Positions 1 through 12,494 of a stretch of DNA of 64,000 nucleotides are shown piece by piece (position 1 is the stretch's first letter; each line of letters opens with the position of its first letter). This DNA comes from Amblyomma americanum (Eukaryota; Arthropoda; Arachnida; Ixodida; Ixodidae), in NCBI RefSeq assembly GCF_052857255.1, contig NC_135505.1, positions 50,751,007 through 50,815,006 on the forward strand, given 5' to 3'. The notes under the pieces were generated by a model, which saw nothing but the letters and a program-made list of their open reading frames with translations, made no database searches and was not told the DNA's origin. The position numbers and the translations under genes are program-made.

Positions 1-159
1 AAAGGCGCCCCTCAATGGCCCCGTGTTACCTATCGTTCTGGCAACAGCGTGCATTACAGCAGCGATGTTTCGGAGACAGAATTTGTTAAGACGGACAACT
101 GGTCTCTTTTAAGATCTGATGAATAACTGCACCTGAGCTATTCGTGGAGCAGGCAATCA

Positions 160-475
160 TGCCATTCGCGGCAGGTTGAGGTTTCTCTATTAAGGCTCCG
201 CTGCCGGATCTCACCCTTAAATTTTTATTTGCAGAGGTCTGGGTTGGCGCTTAATTCCGCCTGTGTATTTGGTGGTGAGCAAGAAACCCTAGACCGTTTT
301 TTGTTGTTTTGTCGCCGATTCAACATGATGAGAAGACGGCTTTTAGAGAAACCACTACAACAGCTTGCCCTTGTGTGTGCAGCCCAGTCGTATTGTCGTT
401 TGGAGCCATCATAATTGGATACAGCCACAAGTCTGTTTTTACCGCCGTCCAAAATTTTTTAATAGAATCAAGTTG
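160..475 (+). pseudogene. LINE ORF2 C-terminal tail fragment
   Basis: One frame from about 181 reads through a basic stretch, then a segment starting RSGLALNSACVFGGEQ and a C-x15-C pair ending LLFCRRF. A terminal Cys/His-type tail of this kind follows RNase H in many I-group and related non-LTR retrotransposons. The tail continues after a frame change near 410 (IIIGYSHKSVF). No RT or RNase H core lies upstream inside the window, so this is either a 5'-truncated copy or the end of an element that starts before position 1. The 75 bases after it are T-rich. The family is inferred from the tail pattern only. Confidence 0.5.
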
Positions 476-751
476 GCTACCTTGTTATTTTTTAATTTTT
501 TTTTTCAATTATATTATTCTTACAATTATCATTATCATTTAACTACTCGGATGTAAACATCAGTATCGATCTCCTGCGTGCGTTATGCATTTAACGCTTG
601 CTTTCGTTCTTCCTTTTTGTTTACTTCTTCCTTCCATACCATTCATTTTATATTCGTCCAGGAAATATTTAACCTCGAAAACTCTCTGTGCCCTCTAATC
701 TTGGCTAATCCCCCTATGTGGGCACGTGCCATAGTATGAGGATAACAACAA
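476..751. other. AT-rich spacer without recognised gene
   Basis: Poly-T and TTATCATTATCATT-like low-complexity sequence followed by unremarkable DNA up to the first LTR-like segment. No coding or repeat signal was recognised. Confidence 0.5.
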
Positions 752-827
752 GTGCTGCCTCTTGTCTGTACCTGGAATGTACCACTGATTCCCAACGCAG
801 TGCTTTGTAAGAGGTTCCTTATTGGAA

Positions 828-1795
828 GTGGTGGAGGTGCCGACGATCCCCTCGCCTGGAGCCTCGCACCTTTGAAATTCCTGAGACCGTCATCCAAACC
901 GCTTCACCGCTTCCGTCGGCTGTCTTCTGTTCTCGCGCCGCACGCCAGCGTTACCCGACCATCTTCAGCGGCACAGATGACACGGATGTGGAGGATTGGT
1001 TCGCCTCCTATGAACGCATAAGCGCATACAATAAGTGGAGATTCCGTCAAGCTCAACAACGTTATCTTTTATTTGAGCGACGTAGCCAATCTCTGGTTTC
1101 GAAACCACGAGGCTGACATATCAAGCAGGACAGCTCTAAAAACCAGTCTGACAGAAGAATTTGGCCGTCCTGCTGTGCGTTAGCGTCGCGCCAAGCAACG
1201 CTTGCGAAGTCAGGCCCAGAAAACAGGTGAAAACTTCACCAGTTATATAGAAGATCTCGTCGAACTCTGCAAGCGTATCAACCCTTCCATGAGCGAGGCC
1301 CACAAGATCAGACATATTATGAAAGCCATTGAAGATCATGGCTTACAGATGCTCGTCGCTAAAGATCCCCACACTATCTCCGGTGTCATCGGCTACTGCC
1401 AAAGCTTCGATGAGCTGCGCGAAGAGCGCCTTTCTACCCGGTGTGCAGGCTTTAAGGAGGCCACACTTTCCAACTTGGCTCTCCCAGGGGACAACACTCT
1501 GGACAAACCTTCGCTCGTCCAACGCATCAAGCAGTTTGTACGTGAGGAAGTCGCACGCCAGCTATGTTTGTCTGTCTGTCCGTCTACGCCTGCGCCGTCG
1601 CTCACTCCCAACCTACAGTGTGTTATCGAGGAGCAGGTCGCTGAAGTCCTGCCACCTCCTCACCAGCCACCTCTCATCGCGGTTCCTCGGACGTACGCCG
1701 ATTCCATGGTGCGGTTGCGGCCCCCACCTGCTGCTCCTGTCTACAGGCCACCTACCCGGCAGTCAGAACTCCAGCGACCTGTAACCCCGCCTTAG
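828..1795 (+). pseudogene. Gag of gypsy element A
   Basis: The N-terminal part reads GTDDTDVEDWFASYERISAY near 972-1031, then shifts frame, and continues as an open frame from 1202 to 1795 with ENFTSYIEDLVELCKRINP and KIRHIMKAIEDHG. The same motifs occur in element B (ENFTSYIEDVVDLCKKVN). This is a capsid-type gag followed by a proline-rich region. There is a frame change near 1020-1040 and a TAG at about 1182 (after GRPAVR). No CCHC knuckle is seen in this frame, although Cys-rich sequence follows around 1865-1935 in another frame. Function (capsid assembly) is known for the family, and this copy cannot make a full protein. Confidence 0.8.
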
Positions 1796-2149
1796 CGTCC
1801 AGTTGCCCGCCCCAATGACAGCCGCAGCAACTCAACCACTGGCGCACACACGACAACTGCCCTATTTGCTACGCCTGCGGTGTCGCTAGCCACGTTGCTC
1901 GTTTGTGTCGCAGTCGTGACCACTGTCCTTACGATTATAGGCGTGAGCCGACGTAAGACCTTCCGCCGTCGTCCTCGCCTGTGTCACACGAGCCGCCTCC
2001 GGATTCCACTTCTCCTAGTTAGCATCTCCGATCTCCTAGTTAGCATCTACCACCGCTCACCGTCTCCTGGCCGCCGTTCCCGTTCTCCGATGCTTCGCCG
2101 CCAACCCGCCGTCCACGCGGAAAACTGACTGCAGTTCCGGAGGCAAGAA

Positions 2150-5100
2150 TTGCGTCATCAGCGACTCACTCAAGACCTGTTTCTGTGTCTGCCAATATTA
2201 TTTATTACCGTGTTCGTTGAGGGAGTCGCCGTCGTAGCTCCTGTTGACACTGGCGCAGCCGTTTCCGTTCTCAGTCAAACCCTGTGTCGCAGACTCAAAA
2301 AAGTGAAGACACTCCTTCCAGCCGTTTCTCTCAGCACCGCTAGTGCTGTGGAGATTCGACCGTTAGCGGCCTGCACCGCCCGCCTGCTTATCGAGAACGT
2401 TCGCTACACAATAGAGTTCATCGTCCTCGCCCGTTCCTCTCAAGACGTTATCCTTGGTTGGGACATCCTCTCCTGACATCACGCTGTTATTGAGTGCACC
2501 CGTGCTCACCTTGACTTGTCACCCTACAGTGACGCGCCCTTGGACGTACCCGGTGCTGCTGCCGCTACACTGGTCATCTCAGAGGCTACAGACGTTCCGC
2601 CTTTCTCTTCAGGGCTGCTGCATCTTTCTTGTGCTGCTCTTTCAGATGCAACTTTCACTTATACACCCTCTTTACGATGCGCATACCAGAAGTCTGTTTT
2701 GCTGCTTCATGCCGTGCTGACAGCTCTTCGTGGCTCCAGCGCAATTTATGTGCCCAATTCGTTCTCCCGCCTCACCACTTTACTCCGTGGAAAATCGCTT
2801 GGTAGTGTTTCCTTTCTCGATCCCGCCTCAGCACACCCCCTCGTCCATAGCACTGCTGGCCATCACGTCAGCACCATTATTCCTATTCCCATCACCAATC
2901 ACTCTTCTGACGGTATTTTTCACCGTTCTGTCGATGCCGCCCTGACGTATACCCAACGAGACCAGGCTGTGGCCGTTCTGCACCGTCTCCAAGCTTCGTT
3001 TGACTACCAGCAACCATCCTTGGGCCGCACCACCACCGTTATCCCCAGTATTGATACTGGCACCCATGCCCTTTTGCGCCAACGTCCGTACTACGTGTCG
3101 GCCGCTGAGCGCCGCATCATTGACGAGCAGGTGACCGACATGCTCAAGCGCCACGTGATAAAGCCGGCGCACAGCCTGTGGGTATCGCCAGTGTTCCTGC
3201 TCAAGAAAAAGACGGTTTCATCTGGTTCTGCGTCAACTACCGTCGTCTGGACAAGATTACACTCAAGGACATTTACCCTCTCTCCCTTTTCGACGACGCC
3301 CTCGACTGCCTGCAGTGCGCTGCGTTCTTTCCTTCATTCGACTTGCGCTCCGGTTTCTGGCGGGTGCCGATGGCAGGGGCCGATTGCCCAAAAACTGCAT
3401 TCGGCACACCCGATGGGCTCCATGCATTTAATGTCATGCCCTTCGGCCTCTGTAATGCACCCGCTACAATGGAGCGCATGATGGAAAACATACTCCGATG
3501 GCTCAAATAACACACATGCCTTTGTTACCTATACGATGTTGTGATCTTTCCTAGGACTTTTCGCCTCACCTACAGCGCCTTGAGAGTGTTCTTCGCTGCT
3601 TGGCCGACGCTGGACTCCAACTCAGTTTGAAAAAGTGCGGCTTCGGAGCTCAGCAGCTCACTATTCTCGGACATGTCGTGTCGAAGGATGGCGTTCTCCC
3701 GGACCTGGCCAAGTTGCGAGCTTTGGCTGAATTTCCGAAGCCCACTTCTGTAAAAAATCTCTGCATCTTCGTCGGCCTCAGATTCTACTTCCGCCGCTTT
3801 GTCCGCTATTTCGCCACAATCATCGACCCCCTGACCAAGCTTCTTTTTAGTCACGACCATTCGGCCTGGTCGCCAGCCTGTTATGAAGCGTTTGCGACGC
3901 TCCGTCGCCTCCTGACCACTCAATCAATTCTGCGTCACTTCAACCTTCGTTCTTTGACGGAACTCCACACCAATGCCAGCGGCGTCAGCCTCGGTGCAGT
4001 ACTCGCTCAGCGCATGCAAGGCTTTGACGAATACGCTGTCGCTTACGCTAGCTGAACACTCGCAAAAGCTGAAGCCGACTATTCTGTCACCGAGAAGGAG
4101 TGTTTACCATTCCTTTGGGCGGCCCTCAAATTTCGCCCCAACCTGTACGGGTGCCGTTTTGACGTTGTCACCGATCACCACGCGCTCTGCTGGGTGTCTT
4201 CTTTGAAAGATCCTTCAGGCCGGCTGGCGCGCTGGGCTCTGCGACTCCAAGAGTACGACATCCGCGTTATCTATCGTTGCGGCCACAAACATGACGATGC
4301 TGAAGCACTCTCACGTTCTCCTCTACCATCTCAGGCAGTGCCTTGCATATCTACCCTGCCTTCTCTGATGTTTGAGTCTGCTGATATGGCTTCTGAGTAA
4401 TGCAAACACCCATTGATCACTTGCCTCTTAGATCTGTTATCTGCCCAATCGTCTCGAACTCCTTCCCGTGCTCTCCGTCATCAGTCCCACCTTTTAGCTA
4501 TCCGAGACGAGCTTGTTAACGCCGCAACTCCCGGATGGTCGACACATCTATGCTTCTTCATTTGCTCTTCCTACTACGATGATATCCAGTGTGCACATTC
4601 CCGATTGTTGAAGACCTTCACCCGTCTACGACAGAGGTACTACTGGCATGGGATGGCCCTTTACGTCCGCGAATTCATTCAGTCCTGCACCGCATGCCAG
4701 CGACGAAATCATCCACCTCGTCGACCCGTCGCTCCTATGCAGCCGCTGCCTTGTCCAGCGCAGCCCTTCGACCGTTTTGACATTGACCTCCCCGGCCCTC
4801 GTCCCAGCACATCAACCGGGAACCGCTGGATTATCGTTTCCATCGACCATATCACACGCTATGCTGGAACACCGCCTTTACAATCCGCCACAGCGCCCGA
4901 CATTGCGTCCTACATTCTCCATCGCATCATTCTTCGCCATGGTGCGCCTAAAGAGCTGCTCAGTGATAGAGGTCGGGCCTGCCTCTCTCAAGTTGTAGAA
5001 GCTCTCCTTCAGGAATGCAACATCTTTCACCGCACCAGCTCCGCATACCATCCCCAGAGAAATGGCATGGTTGAGCGTTTTAACCGCGCACTCGTTGACA

Positions 5101-5330
5101 TGCTGGCCATGTCTGTTGCTTCCCACTATTGTAGCTGGGACCGTTTTTTGCCTTTTGTCACGTACGCTTACAACTCCGCTGCTCAAGCCACTACTGCATT
5201 CTCTCTGTACTTTCTCCTGCACGGCAGTGAGCCTTCTTGCACAATGGACACAATTCAACTTAGCCGCCCTGATGCTTCCGAATTTAAAACTCTTTCTCAC
5301 GCGCAACTTTTGCCGAAGAATGCCGACAGC
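2150..5330 (+). pseudogene. Pol of gypsy element A (PR-RT-RH-IN)
   Basis: Protease: VVAPVDTGAAVSVLSQ at about 2229, with the DTG active site kept. RT: HALLRQRPYYVS near 3064, then FVNYRRLDKIT-like, KTAFGTPDGLHAFNVMPFGL at about 3390-3450, and a catalytic box that reads CYLYDVVIF instead of a Y-x-DD form (about 3525-3545). RNase [19 protein letters not shown] at about 3960 and [16 protein letters not shown] near 4225. Integrase: HSRLLKTFTRLRQRYYW...CTACQRRN zinc module at about 4597-4710, core FDIDLPGPRP near 4777, ELLSDRGRACLS at about 4955 and NGMVERFNRAL at about 5065. Many stops and frameshifts separate the pieces. The D-to-Y change in RT alone would abolish polymerisation. Confidence 0.85.
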
Positions 5331-5670
5331 TTGCCTGGTCCTTCACTTCTCACTCCGAGCAGCAGCAGAAGAGCACCCGTGATCCCTCTGCACTTTCTCC
5401 CGCTTACCTTCCTGACTCTTTGGTTGGGCATCCTCCTCAGGTCCCGGCCTTTCCTCAAAACTTATTAGCATGTACCAGGGACCTTATCATATTCTTCAAG
5501 AGACATCTCCCGTCAATTACCTCATCGAACCCCTTGCGCCATCCCCTGATCATCATCGCTGAGGCCGCGCCATTTATTGTCCACATGACCCGCCTACTAA
5601 CATACTATGACCCCGCCGTCGGCACATCGGCCTAGGCTGCCAGGATGGCGCCCTTTCGCCCGGGGGAAAT

Positions 5671-5849
5671 TGTAAGGCTGGCCTTCAGCTTTGGAATCTT
5701 CAGAGGCTAGCGCGTAACGAAGAGGAGAAGAAGCGCAGAGCACTCCGTCCCTCGTGCGTGCTCTGGACTGACCGCTGCCTCTTGTCTGTTCCTTGAATGT
5801 ACCACTGGTTGTTCGCGACGCAGTGCTTTGTAAGAAGTTCCTTACTACA
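5671..5849 (+). repeat. 3' LTR of gypsy element A
   Basis: Starts TGTAAGGCTGG directly after a purine-rich tract (CGGGGGAAAT) and ends CCTTACTACA. The terminal inverted TGTAAG/CTTACA pattern matches the LTRs of element B, which supports the boundaries. Only its last 70 bases or so are duplicated at the 5' end of the element. Confidence 0.7.
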
Positions 5850-8800
5850 GTACTTTCCGTACGGTTGTAAAATGTGCATTATTTCTCTTGTGGCCATAAC
5901 ATACAACATATTTATTCCCGAATCGCTCTGCACCTTATTTTGTGCATCCGGTCAAAGTCTGCCACATAAAACATCCTTTTTGCCCTTGGACTTCTAGTTT
6001 TTGTGTGCACTTCGAGCTTCTGTTAATGCACTGTTCCCTTTGCGATTACTCAGTGAGAGCAGCAGGGTACAGTCTTGTACAGTCGAGTACGGCTCGAAGA
6101 ATAATGCCCTGCATGATATAATGATATAATGATTATACAATGATATAATGATATAATGTTCTATAGACGTGATTCTTTTAGTTACCAAAATGTTTTCGAA
6201 GTGACTGGACTGCTGAAGGAATCAAAGGCTCTTTAAAGACTAATACTTCTCGAAATTCTAATATTTATTGCAAATTTATGATACAATCTTTAAAGAATAT
6301 GGCAATTTTTCGGCGTAAGCAGTGGCGGTGTCGGCGTCATAGCATGTCGTAAAAGCACTGTTTTCATCATCACGTAAAAGCAGTTATTCAGGGCCACATG
6401 GAAGCCACAGTGAGCGCCCTCAAACTCGTGCCAAACGTTCAAGAGCAACGATTTTATACAGGGAAACTATGTGCGCCATCTTATCTTCATCCCTTTCCGG
6501 GCAATGTACATGAAACGGTGCTTACTCTATAGGCACTCGTGTTTTCTGTTCATATATCATTACTGATCAATTTGCAGCCACTTGCATGACCTCAGCTTGC
6601 GTGTATTTTTCCGTACTGCTGGAAGTAAGCAACACATGCCTTTGGAGCCCTCCCTTGACAGCTAATTATCATAAAAGGCGAATGATACTTTTTTCCAACG
6701 TTCCCAATTGCCGCGCACTTGATACAGTTAATTGTGCACCGCAATTTTCAAATCATCAGTATGATGCATTTAGAATTATCTAAGCGCAATAGGTGCTCTG
6801 CGGTCAAATTTTCCGCCATGACATCATCAGTCTTTCAGGCAATGTCGCCAAGTATTCTTTGCTTTAGAAACTGCACAGGCGAGATATTTTGACAAGCATG
6901 ATTTATAATATGCTGACATCACAGCATGTGCTCACGCTTAATTACGCTCCTGAAGGTGTTCATGCCTTTACCTAATTACGCATTATATCACACTGCTGCA
7001 AGCGTGAAATGATTGGCTGCTCCTCAGGAACAAATCTTGCAGATTCTGGAGAAGTGTTGTTTCCGAAAAAATCTCTGCTATGGACCCTCATTTTAAACAG
7101 TGGCGACTAGAGAAGACTCCTTTTCCAAACATAAATTTTTATTTCATTGTTATATACGGATGTCTTGTGGAAAAGAAGTAATAGCCTGGATGGCTTGATG
7201 GGCTAATACTGACGACCAAATTTACCGTTTATCAACCTGATCAACATACGTTTTTGCAAGTTTAGCCTTTAAAATAAAGCAAGTCCTTTAAATGAGTCCA
7301 ATAATTATATTTGTAAAATGTCTTTACATTTGTGGCCTAAAGAAGCCATTCGGCAGTAGATCATTACGTTTACAATGCATTACCTGAAATATTTTTATAT
7401 TGAGTCTCAAGCTGCTAAAGAAAAGCTCCTGAGAAGCAAGTAATGCCTCATCAGCGTACCATTACCAGTACCATAAACCAGGAACACCATTGTTGGCTGT
7501 TCGCCTGCAAAAAACCGCAGTCATGGCGGAGGAAATTAGGAGCAAATCTGGCGGTGAATTTTCCGAATAGTGGAGGTGGCAGTGGCGTATTCTATACCAC
7601 CTGAAAAAATTTTACGCACCTGGCGCCGCGCATTTTTAGTTGGAGCTTGGCTAGTTCGGCATTACCGACTTTGCCGAGCTCAAAGGTGATCATTTCATTG
7701 TCAACTGATACTACCATCAAGTTTGTATGCGCGCTTTGAGCTAGGTGGCGGTGGTGACAGAGAGATGTACGTTTCATGCGGGGCCCTCAGCGTCATCAGA
7801 GAAGCGTGGTCTGAGAGCAGAGGCCACCGGCGTGCACTGCGTAAATTTGCGATGACGATGAAAAAGTTTTAAATGCGCACAACGGGCTTCCAGAATCAGT
7901 GGACACATCAATCGCGCTTCCAGTTGGCGGAGGCGGTGTCCGCCTCGAAAAGACTGCTTTCGCACAATACTTCGTACAGGACAGGAGAGAAGCGCTACTT
8001 CTAACTTTTATGTCAGACAAATGAATGAAAGTGTGCTTCGTTTGCTGCGAATATCAATTAAGCGCACATTTACAAAGGATAATGTACCACGCTAAGTCAT
8101 AAACGCAATTTCGTCCTATATCACGACTGCGCCTTGAGGAACAATATATCCGCAGATACCTCCCGAGGCGCTATAGCTTTCTGCTAATGGTTGTTAAAAC
8201 CTGAGCCCATTGGCTTTATACGGCAAGTGTAACTTCTCTGGGTGAGCCCAAACAGCCTCTGGAAGCAAGATGTTTTGACGCATTGAAAGATTAGACCATT
8301 CTCTTCAATATGGTCAATAGCGGTAGATAGAATTTGCCGAAGTTGCCTCACAATTAATAAGATGTGTAGGTAAGCAAGATTAAGAAAAAAAATTTGAAGA
8401 CTAATGCATGCCTGCACTGAGGATATCTCGAAGTAGCTTGAATTGCAGCGTTTAATATTTATTGCTCAATAAATGCCGTGCGTGTTGACTCTTGGCTGCT
8501 TTCGGCCCTTGAGGTACCCCCGTCGTGCGCCGCTTCTCTTGTCAAAGATAAGCGCAATCAGTATCCATGTTTGATATAGTAGTTAACGCTTTGCGCCTTT
8601 TCAGGCACTTCTCTCCAACTTAACATCGCGTTGAGGGGCTATGGATGCTTAACGCGCTATTAGTAATCTTGGGTTTTAGGGATGCGCTTGGCCGCCTTGT
8701 GTCTTGCATACGGATGGATGCACCCCAAGAGTGTACCTTCTGAAACTGTGCTGAGCGGTCGTCGCCATGGCAATATTTTCACAGCTATTTAATTTTGTGC

Positions 8801-9009
8801 AACATTAATCAGAACACATGTCCTTGGTGTCAATACTGCTTCTCGTTGTCAGAAATAGGGAAGCAATGTAACTGTCTCCCTCTTTGGTAGACATATCGAA
8901 CACGCCTTGAGGGAATGAAGGACGAAAATAAAGGAAAGAAAAATTTGGTATGCCCGGTACTCCCTGTCGTTCAGATTAATTTTTTCACCTCATGCTTTTG
9001 AACGCGCAC
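5850..9009. other. Intergenic DNA, no gene recognised
   Basis: About 3.2 kb with only short chance ORFs. It holds a short AT tandem repeat at 6113-6160. Nothing with recognisable protein motifs was found on either strand. The region from about 7500 to 8000 is slightly more GC-rich, but no domain was recognised there. Confidence 0.5.
6113..6160. repeat. ATGATATA-type short tandem repeat
   Basis: Several near-perfect copies of an octamer-like unit (ATGATATA) interrupted once by ATTATACA. Simple low-complexity repeat. Confidence 0.8.
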
Positions 9010-9036
9010 TTAAGGCCGGGATACATGGAGCGTTTT
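9010..9036 (+). repeat. Left TIR and TTA target duplication of Harbinger
   Basis: TTA followed by AGGCCGGGATACATGGAGCG. About 16 of the first 20 bases match the right terminus in inverse orientation. Confidence 0.85.
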
Positions 9037-9307
9037 TACGGCGGCAAGTCGGCGATTTTCGCTCGACGGCGCGCACTCGACGCCCGGCGTCAAAAAATGC
9101 GCACGCCGCCATCGATCCGTACAAGCCGGATTTTTGACGCGCGGCGTCCGACGGCCGCCGGAAGCGGCCAGCAGGAGCAGCCAATCGGCGCTCAGACTGC
9201 CTCCGCCACTTCCGTCTTCCCGCCCGCGCGGTCTCTTTTGTGTTCCACGGTGTGCTTGTGTTGTGCTTCGCGCACGCGAGTTCTACGCATAACCATCCTG
9301 CATCAAA

Positions 9308-12217
9308 ATGACCACGTCCTCAAAGGCAGCTCGTCTCGCATATAACGACAGATTGATCACCGCCGTCCAAAAGCATCCCATATTGTGGGACTCATCGAGG
9401 GTTGACTACAAGGATCACAGAAAAAAGGCCATGGCGTGGGCCGAAGTCGTCGCCGAACTAGGATGCGACTCAGACGGTATGTTTACATTGCTATGAATGT
9501 TCATATTTCAATGCTCGTTATGCTCGCTAGAAACGAATTTCGTGCCGGCAGTGGTCGGAAACCTAGCTCGCCGCCGAGCGCAGAGCGAGCACGGCGGTGC
9601 TTACGGCAGCACGTTGTAGAGGGAACGCTTCGACGGTTCAATGAATCAACAGCGACATGCTTGCGCGCTACGGCGCTGCGAAGCTTATTTTCATGACATA
9701 TTTTTTTACATACGCTGGTGAGCACGTTTGTTTAGAATGCTAAAGCGGGGGTCCTTTAGGCTAGCGAATGGAATCTGAGGTACCGTGCTTCTCAGACACA
9801 ATGCTGGCACTCGATCGAAGCCGCAAATACATGCGAGAGATGAAGCCCGAGAATCGTGCAGCAAGGAAAGCAGCTACAAAAAGGTTTTTCTTCCATGGCG
9901 CATCACGCGCTGTCTGAACAGGCCTGCTCATAGGTGCACTGGTCGGCCGCACGTAGTTGTTTACGCGCAAACGTCTAGGCATTCGATTCGGTACACCAGC
10001 TTTGCACTAAATGCACTATATTTTAGACTGTAACATGATGAGGCGAAGGTCAGCTAGCCGCATGTTAGTGAGACAGCTATTGTTGAAAGTGGTGCGAGAA
10101 ATATTCACTATAGCATTTGCACTTTTGATGGCATTGTGGTGACCAGCTGGGTTTAATCTGTGAAACTTGCATACAAATTGCTCTTCTCACATGTAACGTA
10201 TTGTCACCTTGTATGGGACTCCACGACTGCAAGCAACCTAAAAAGAATTCATATGCTTGAAAGAGAGCTATACTGAGTATCGTTTTGTTTTTCTGCAACC
10301 AAATTACAAAAAGAAGCATTCTAATGATGCACGCATAATCAAAATTTCTTCTGTCTACAGTTTTCGACCCATTTCCATAGACAGCTCTTTCAGCGCATAC
10401 GTTTTGAAACATTAGCCTATAGAACACCGAATGGAACACTGATATTAGACATAATCCACCATAGCATATGAAAACTGCTAGGGCGAATTATTGCCACCAA
10501 ATGGTTGCTTATCGGCTACCCACACAAACATGTTACATGAAATCAATGTTGGTGTAGTGACTGTGTCGACCTAGTAGCTTTTCGATCATTTTCTGCATTT
10601 ACACGAGGAGCTTGGCTGCATTTCATTTTCTTGAAATGTATCACTCACTCTGTACTTGTTTTCTATCAATGTGATGTCGCCTTATTGTATCTGTAACTAA
10701 TTCTCGCCTGTTGTATGTGTACTTGGGTCAACGGCTGGTCAAGCCCTTGAGGCTTTTTTCCTCAGCCCTTTTCACCCTCTCAGGTGAATAAGTGTAGTAT
10801 TCTTAAACCCTACTTGCAGGCTCCAATGCCCAGGCGCGGTGGAAGAGTCTGAGTGACACATTCACAAAAAAACACCGCGCCTGGAAGGCTGGCGCTCCGA
10901 GCGGCTCGGGAGCTGACGCGGCGAAGCAGGTGCGATGGCCGTATTTCCATCTGCTCATGTTTTTTAAGATCAGGTGGATATCGGCAGGTATGTCTCCATT
11001 GCTTCATGCTTACAGTTCACTTTTCAAAACCATTTATTCTCTCATCGGGGCCCATAGGAGAGTGTTACATAGGGGGTGGGGAGGGATTCACATGGCAACA
11101 ACCAGATTATGTAAAAGGAGTTTCAAAAATACAAAGTTACAGTAGTTGCAGTAATAAGGCAATAATATATTCACCAGTTTGAGGTTTTACACTGTAGTGA
11201 GTGCAATCCCTCCTTTTAGGCTTGAATGGCATTGAAAAATGGTGCAAACCGTGTTATTGAACTTATGCTCGTGTGAAACTGTGAGGATGATGACTAGGCT
11301 AAACGAAAACAAAACACCGCACAGTACTGGAGCTGCTGTTTCCAAACATTCATGAAGGAATGTTTGCAAAGCTAAGGTGTTAAAAAGCAGCAAGCACTGA
11401 TTAGCCTTACGTAACATACATTTCTTTTTTCAGCACCTTCTCCAACAGCCACCAGTCAAATGAAGCAGCGTGTGGAGCAACAGCTGAGACAGTGCTAAAT
11501 GCAATGTTCACCGACTGTGACGGTAAGAACGTGCATTCAAGTTCCTTACTGCCTGTTTACAAAGGTATATACAATATCCAAAGGTATATACATACCGCAG
11601 ATCCAGGAAGTACTAAAGCCATACAGAGACATAAAATGCGCTCGATTTTTTCGCAAGGATCATCCAGAAACATCACAAGCTGGTCTTTTAAGAGGAGGAA
11701 AATACCATTGTATGTAGTGCAGTCAGCAGGGTCGGACTTTATCTTTGCTCATAAGCGTTCATGTCTGGAATGCATGTTCATTACAGACATTTTGCTTCAG
11801 ACATTTTGCTCTCCTGAACTATGTCGCATAATATAAAATGCTTTGCAGTGATTCAGTTCTACATTTCTATTTTTTTTTCTATATGCATTGGTAGAACCGA
11901 CACATGAGAGCTGCGTCCTTGGCAGAGTCGAAAGTCCAGAACCAGGCATATCTTACGGCTGCCCACAGACCGCCCCAGCAGCCCCTCTGCGAGTGCAACG
12001 CGCTGCAAAAAGGAAGCGCCGGAACGATGAGAGAGCACGACTAGAAGACGACATGGAAAAAGTGGACCAACTAATCAAGGACGACAGAGACCAGGCCTCT
12101 TTGTATGGCCAAATTGTGGCACACAAGCTGCGCAATTGCCCGACACAACACAAAGGAGAAATGGAACTGGAGCTCCTGCAATTCGTCGCCAAATACACGT
12201 TCAATGAAACGGAGTGA
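9308..12217 (+). CDS. MADF-domain accessory protein of Harbinger (4 exons)
   Basis: Predicted join 9308-9476, 10820-10973, 11434-11522, 11895-12217. Phases agree and give 244 residues with no internal stop. Donors are G|GTATGT, AG|GTGGAT and G|GTAAGA; acceptors are TTGCAG, TTTCAG and TTGGTAG. Residues of about 12-110 form a MADF (Adf-1-like Myb/SANT) DNA-binding domain: LITAVQKHPILWDSS, KAMAWAEVVAELGCD, ARWKSLSDTFTKKHRAW, VRWPYFHLLMFF. The middle is Ser/Thr-rich. The C-terminus has a basic KRKRRND patch and an amphipathic segment (LIKDDRDQASLYGQIVAHKL) placed like a BESS-type interaction region. In Harbinger systems such a protein binds transposon ends and brings the transposase to the nucleus; here that role is inferred. 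The start is the first ATG, AAAATGACC. AATAAA follows at 12223. Confidence 0.8.
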
Positions 12218-12222
12218 AGTTG

Positions 12223-12228
12223 AATAAA
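12223..12228 (+). promoter_or_regulatory. Polyadenylation signal AATAAA of MADF gene
   Basis: AATAAA six bases downstream of the stop codon of the MADF reading frame, a compact 3' end typical of transposon genes. Confidence 0.6.
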
Positions 12229-12265
12229 CACATTTTCAGTAGCACACAGTAGCACGAGCACAGAG

Positions 12266-12494
12266 CACTAATACGTGAAGACAAAACAGGCATTGAACTT
12301 CAACTTAGTTCGGAGAATTGCCAAGCCACTGCACATACACCCGCTGAAACATACAAACCACCCACCAGGGTTTGAAGAAAAATTTTGTAACCCTGGAAGG
12401 CATTTTGTTTTTTCTGGGAGTATATATGCATTGTTTAGGCAGTTCTCTGAATTAAAGTTGAAGTTCAGCGCTGGTTTTGTCTTCATATATTCAG
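12266..12494. repeat. Imperfect palindrome (foldback) of about 230 bp
   Basis: GAAGACAAAACAGGCATTGA at the left recurs inverted on the right as GAAGACAAAACCAGCGCTGA. The arms continue through ACTTCAACTT, AGAATTGCC/AGAACTGCC and CATACACCC/TATATACTCCC to a centre near 12377 with CCAGGGTT/AACCCTGG. Arms are about 100 bp at roughly 75 percent identity by eye. It produces mirror ORFs on both strands that start with the same peptide, which are not genes. It begins about 40 bases after the MADF polyadenylation signal. Confidence 0.85.

Larger units (their letters stand above)
752..5849 (+). mobile_element. Gypsy LTR retrotransposon A (decayed, Mag-like)
   Basis: The element contains gag, protease, RT, RNase H and integrase in the usual Ty3/gypsy order. 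A segment at about 752-821 (GCTGCCTCTTGTCTGT through AAGAGGTTCCTTA) is repeated at about 5776-5845, marking the ends of the two LTRs. The 5' LTR appears truncated to this 70-bp remnant, while the 3' LTR is longer (5671-5849). Numerous stops and frameshifts show it is inactive. Its gag, protease and RT align by eye with element B at 35-40 kb on the other strand (shared [26 protein letters not shown] motifs), so A and B are related families. Confidence 0.85.

Noticed and set aside
7590..8020. Cluster of minus-strand ORFs of 60-75 codons
   Set aside because: No domain, no splice context and no codon pattern; treated as chance ORFs.
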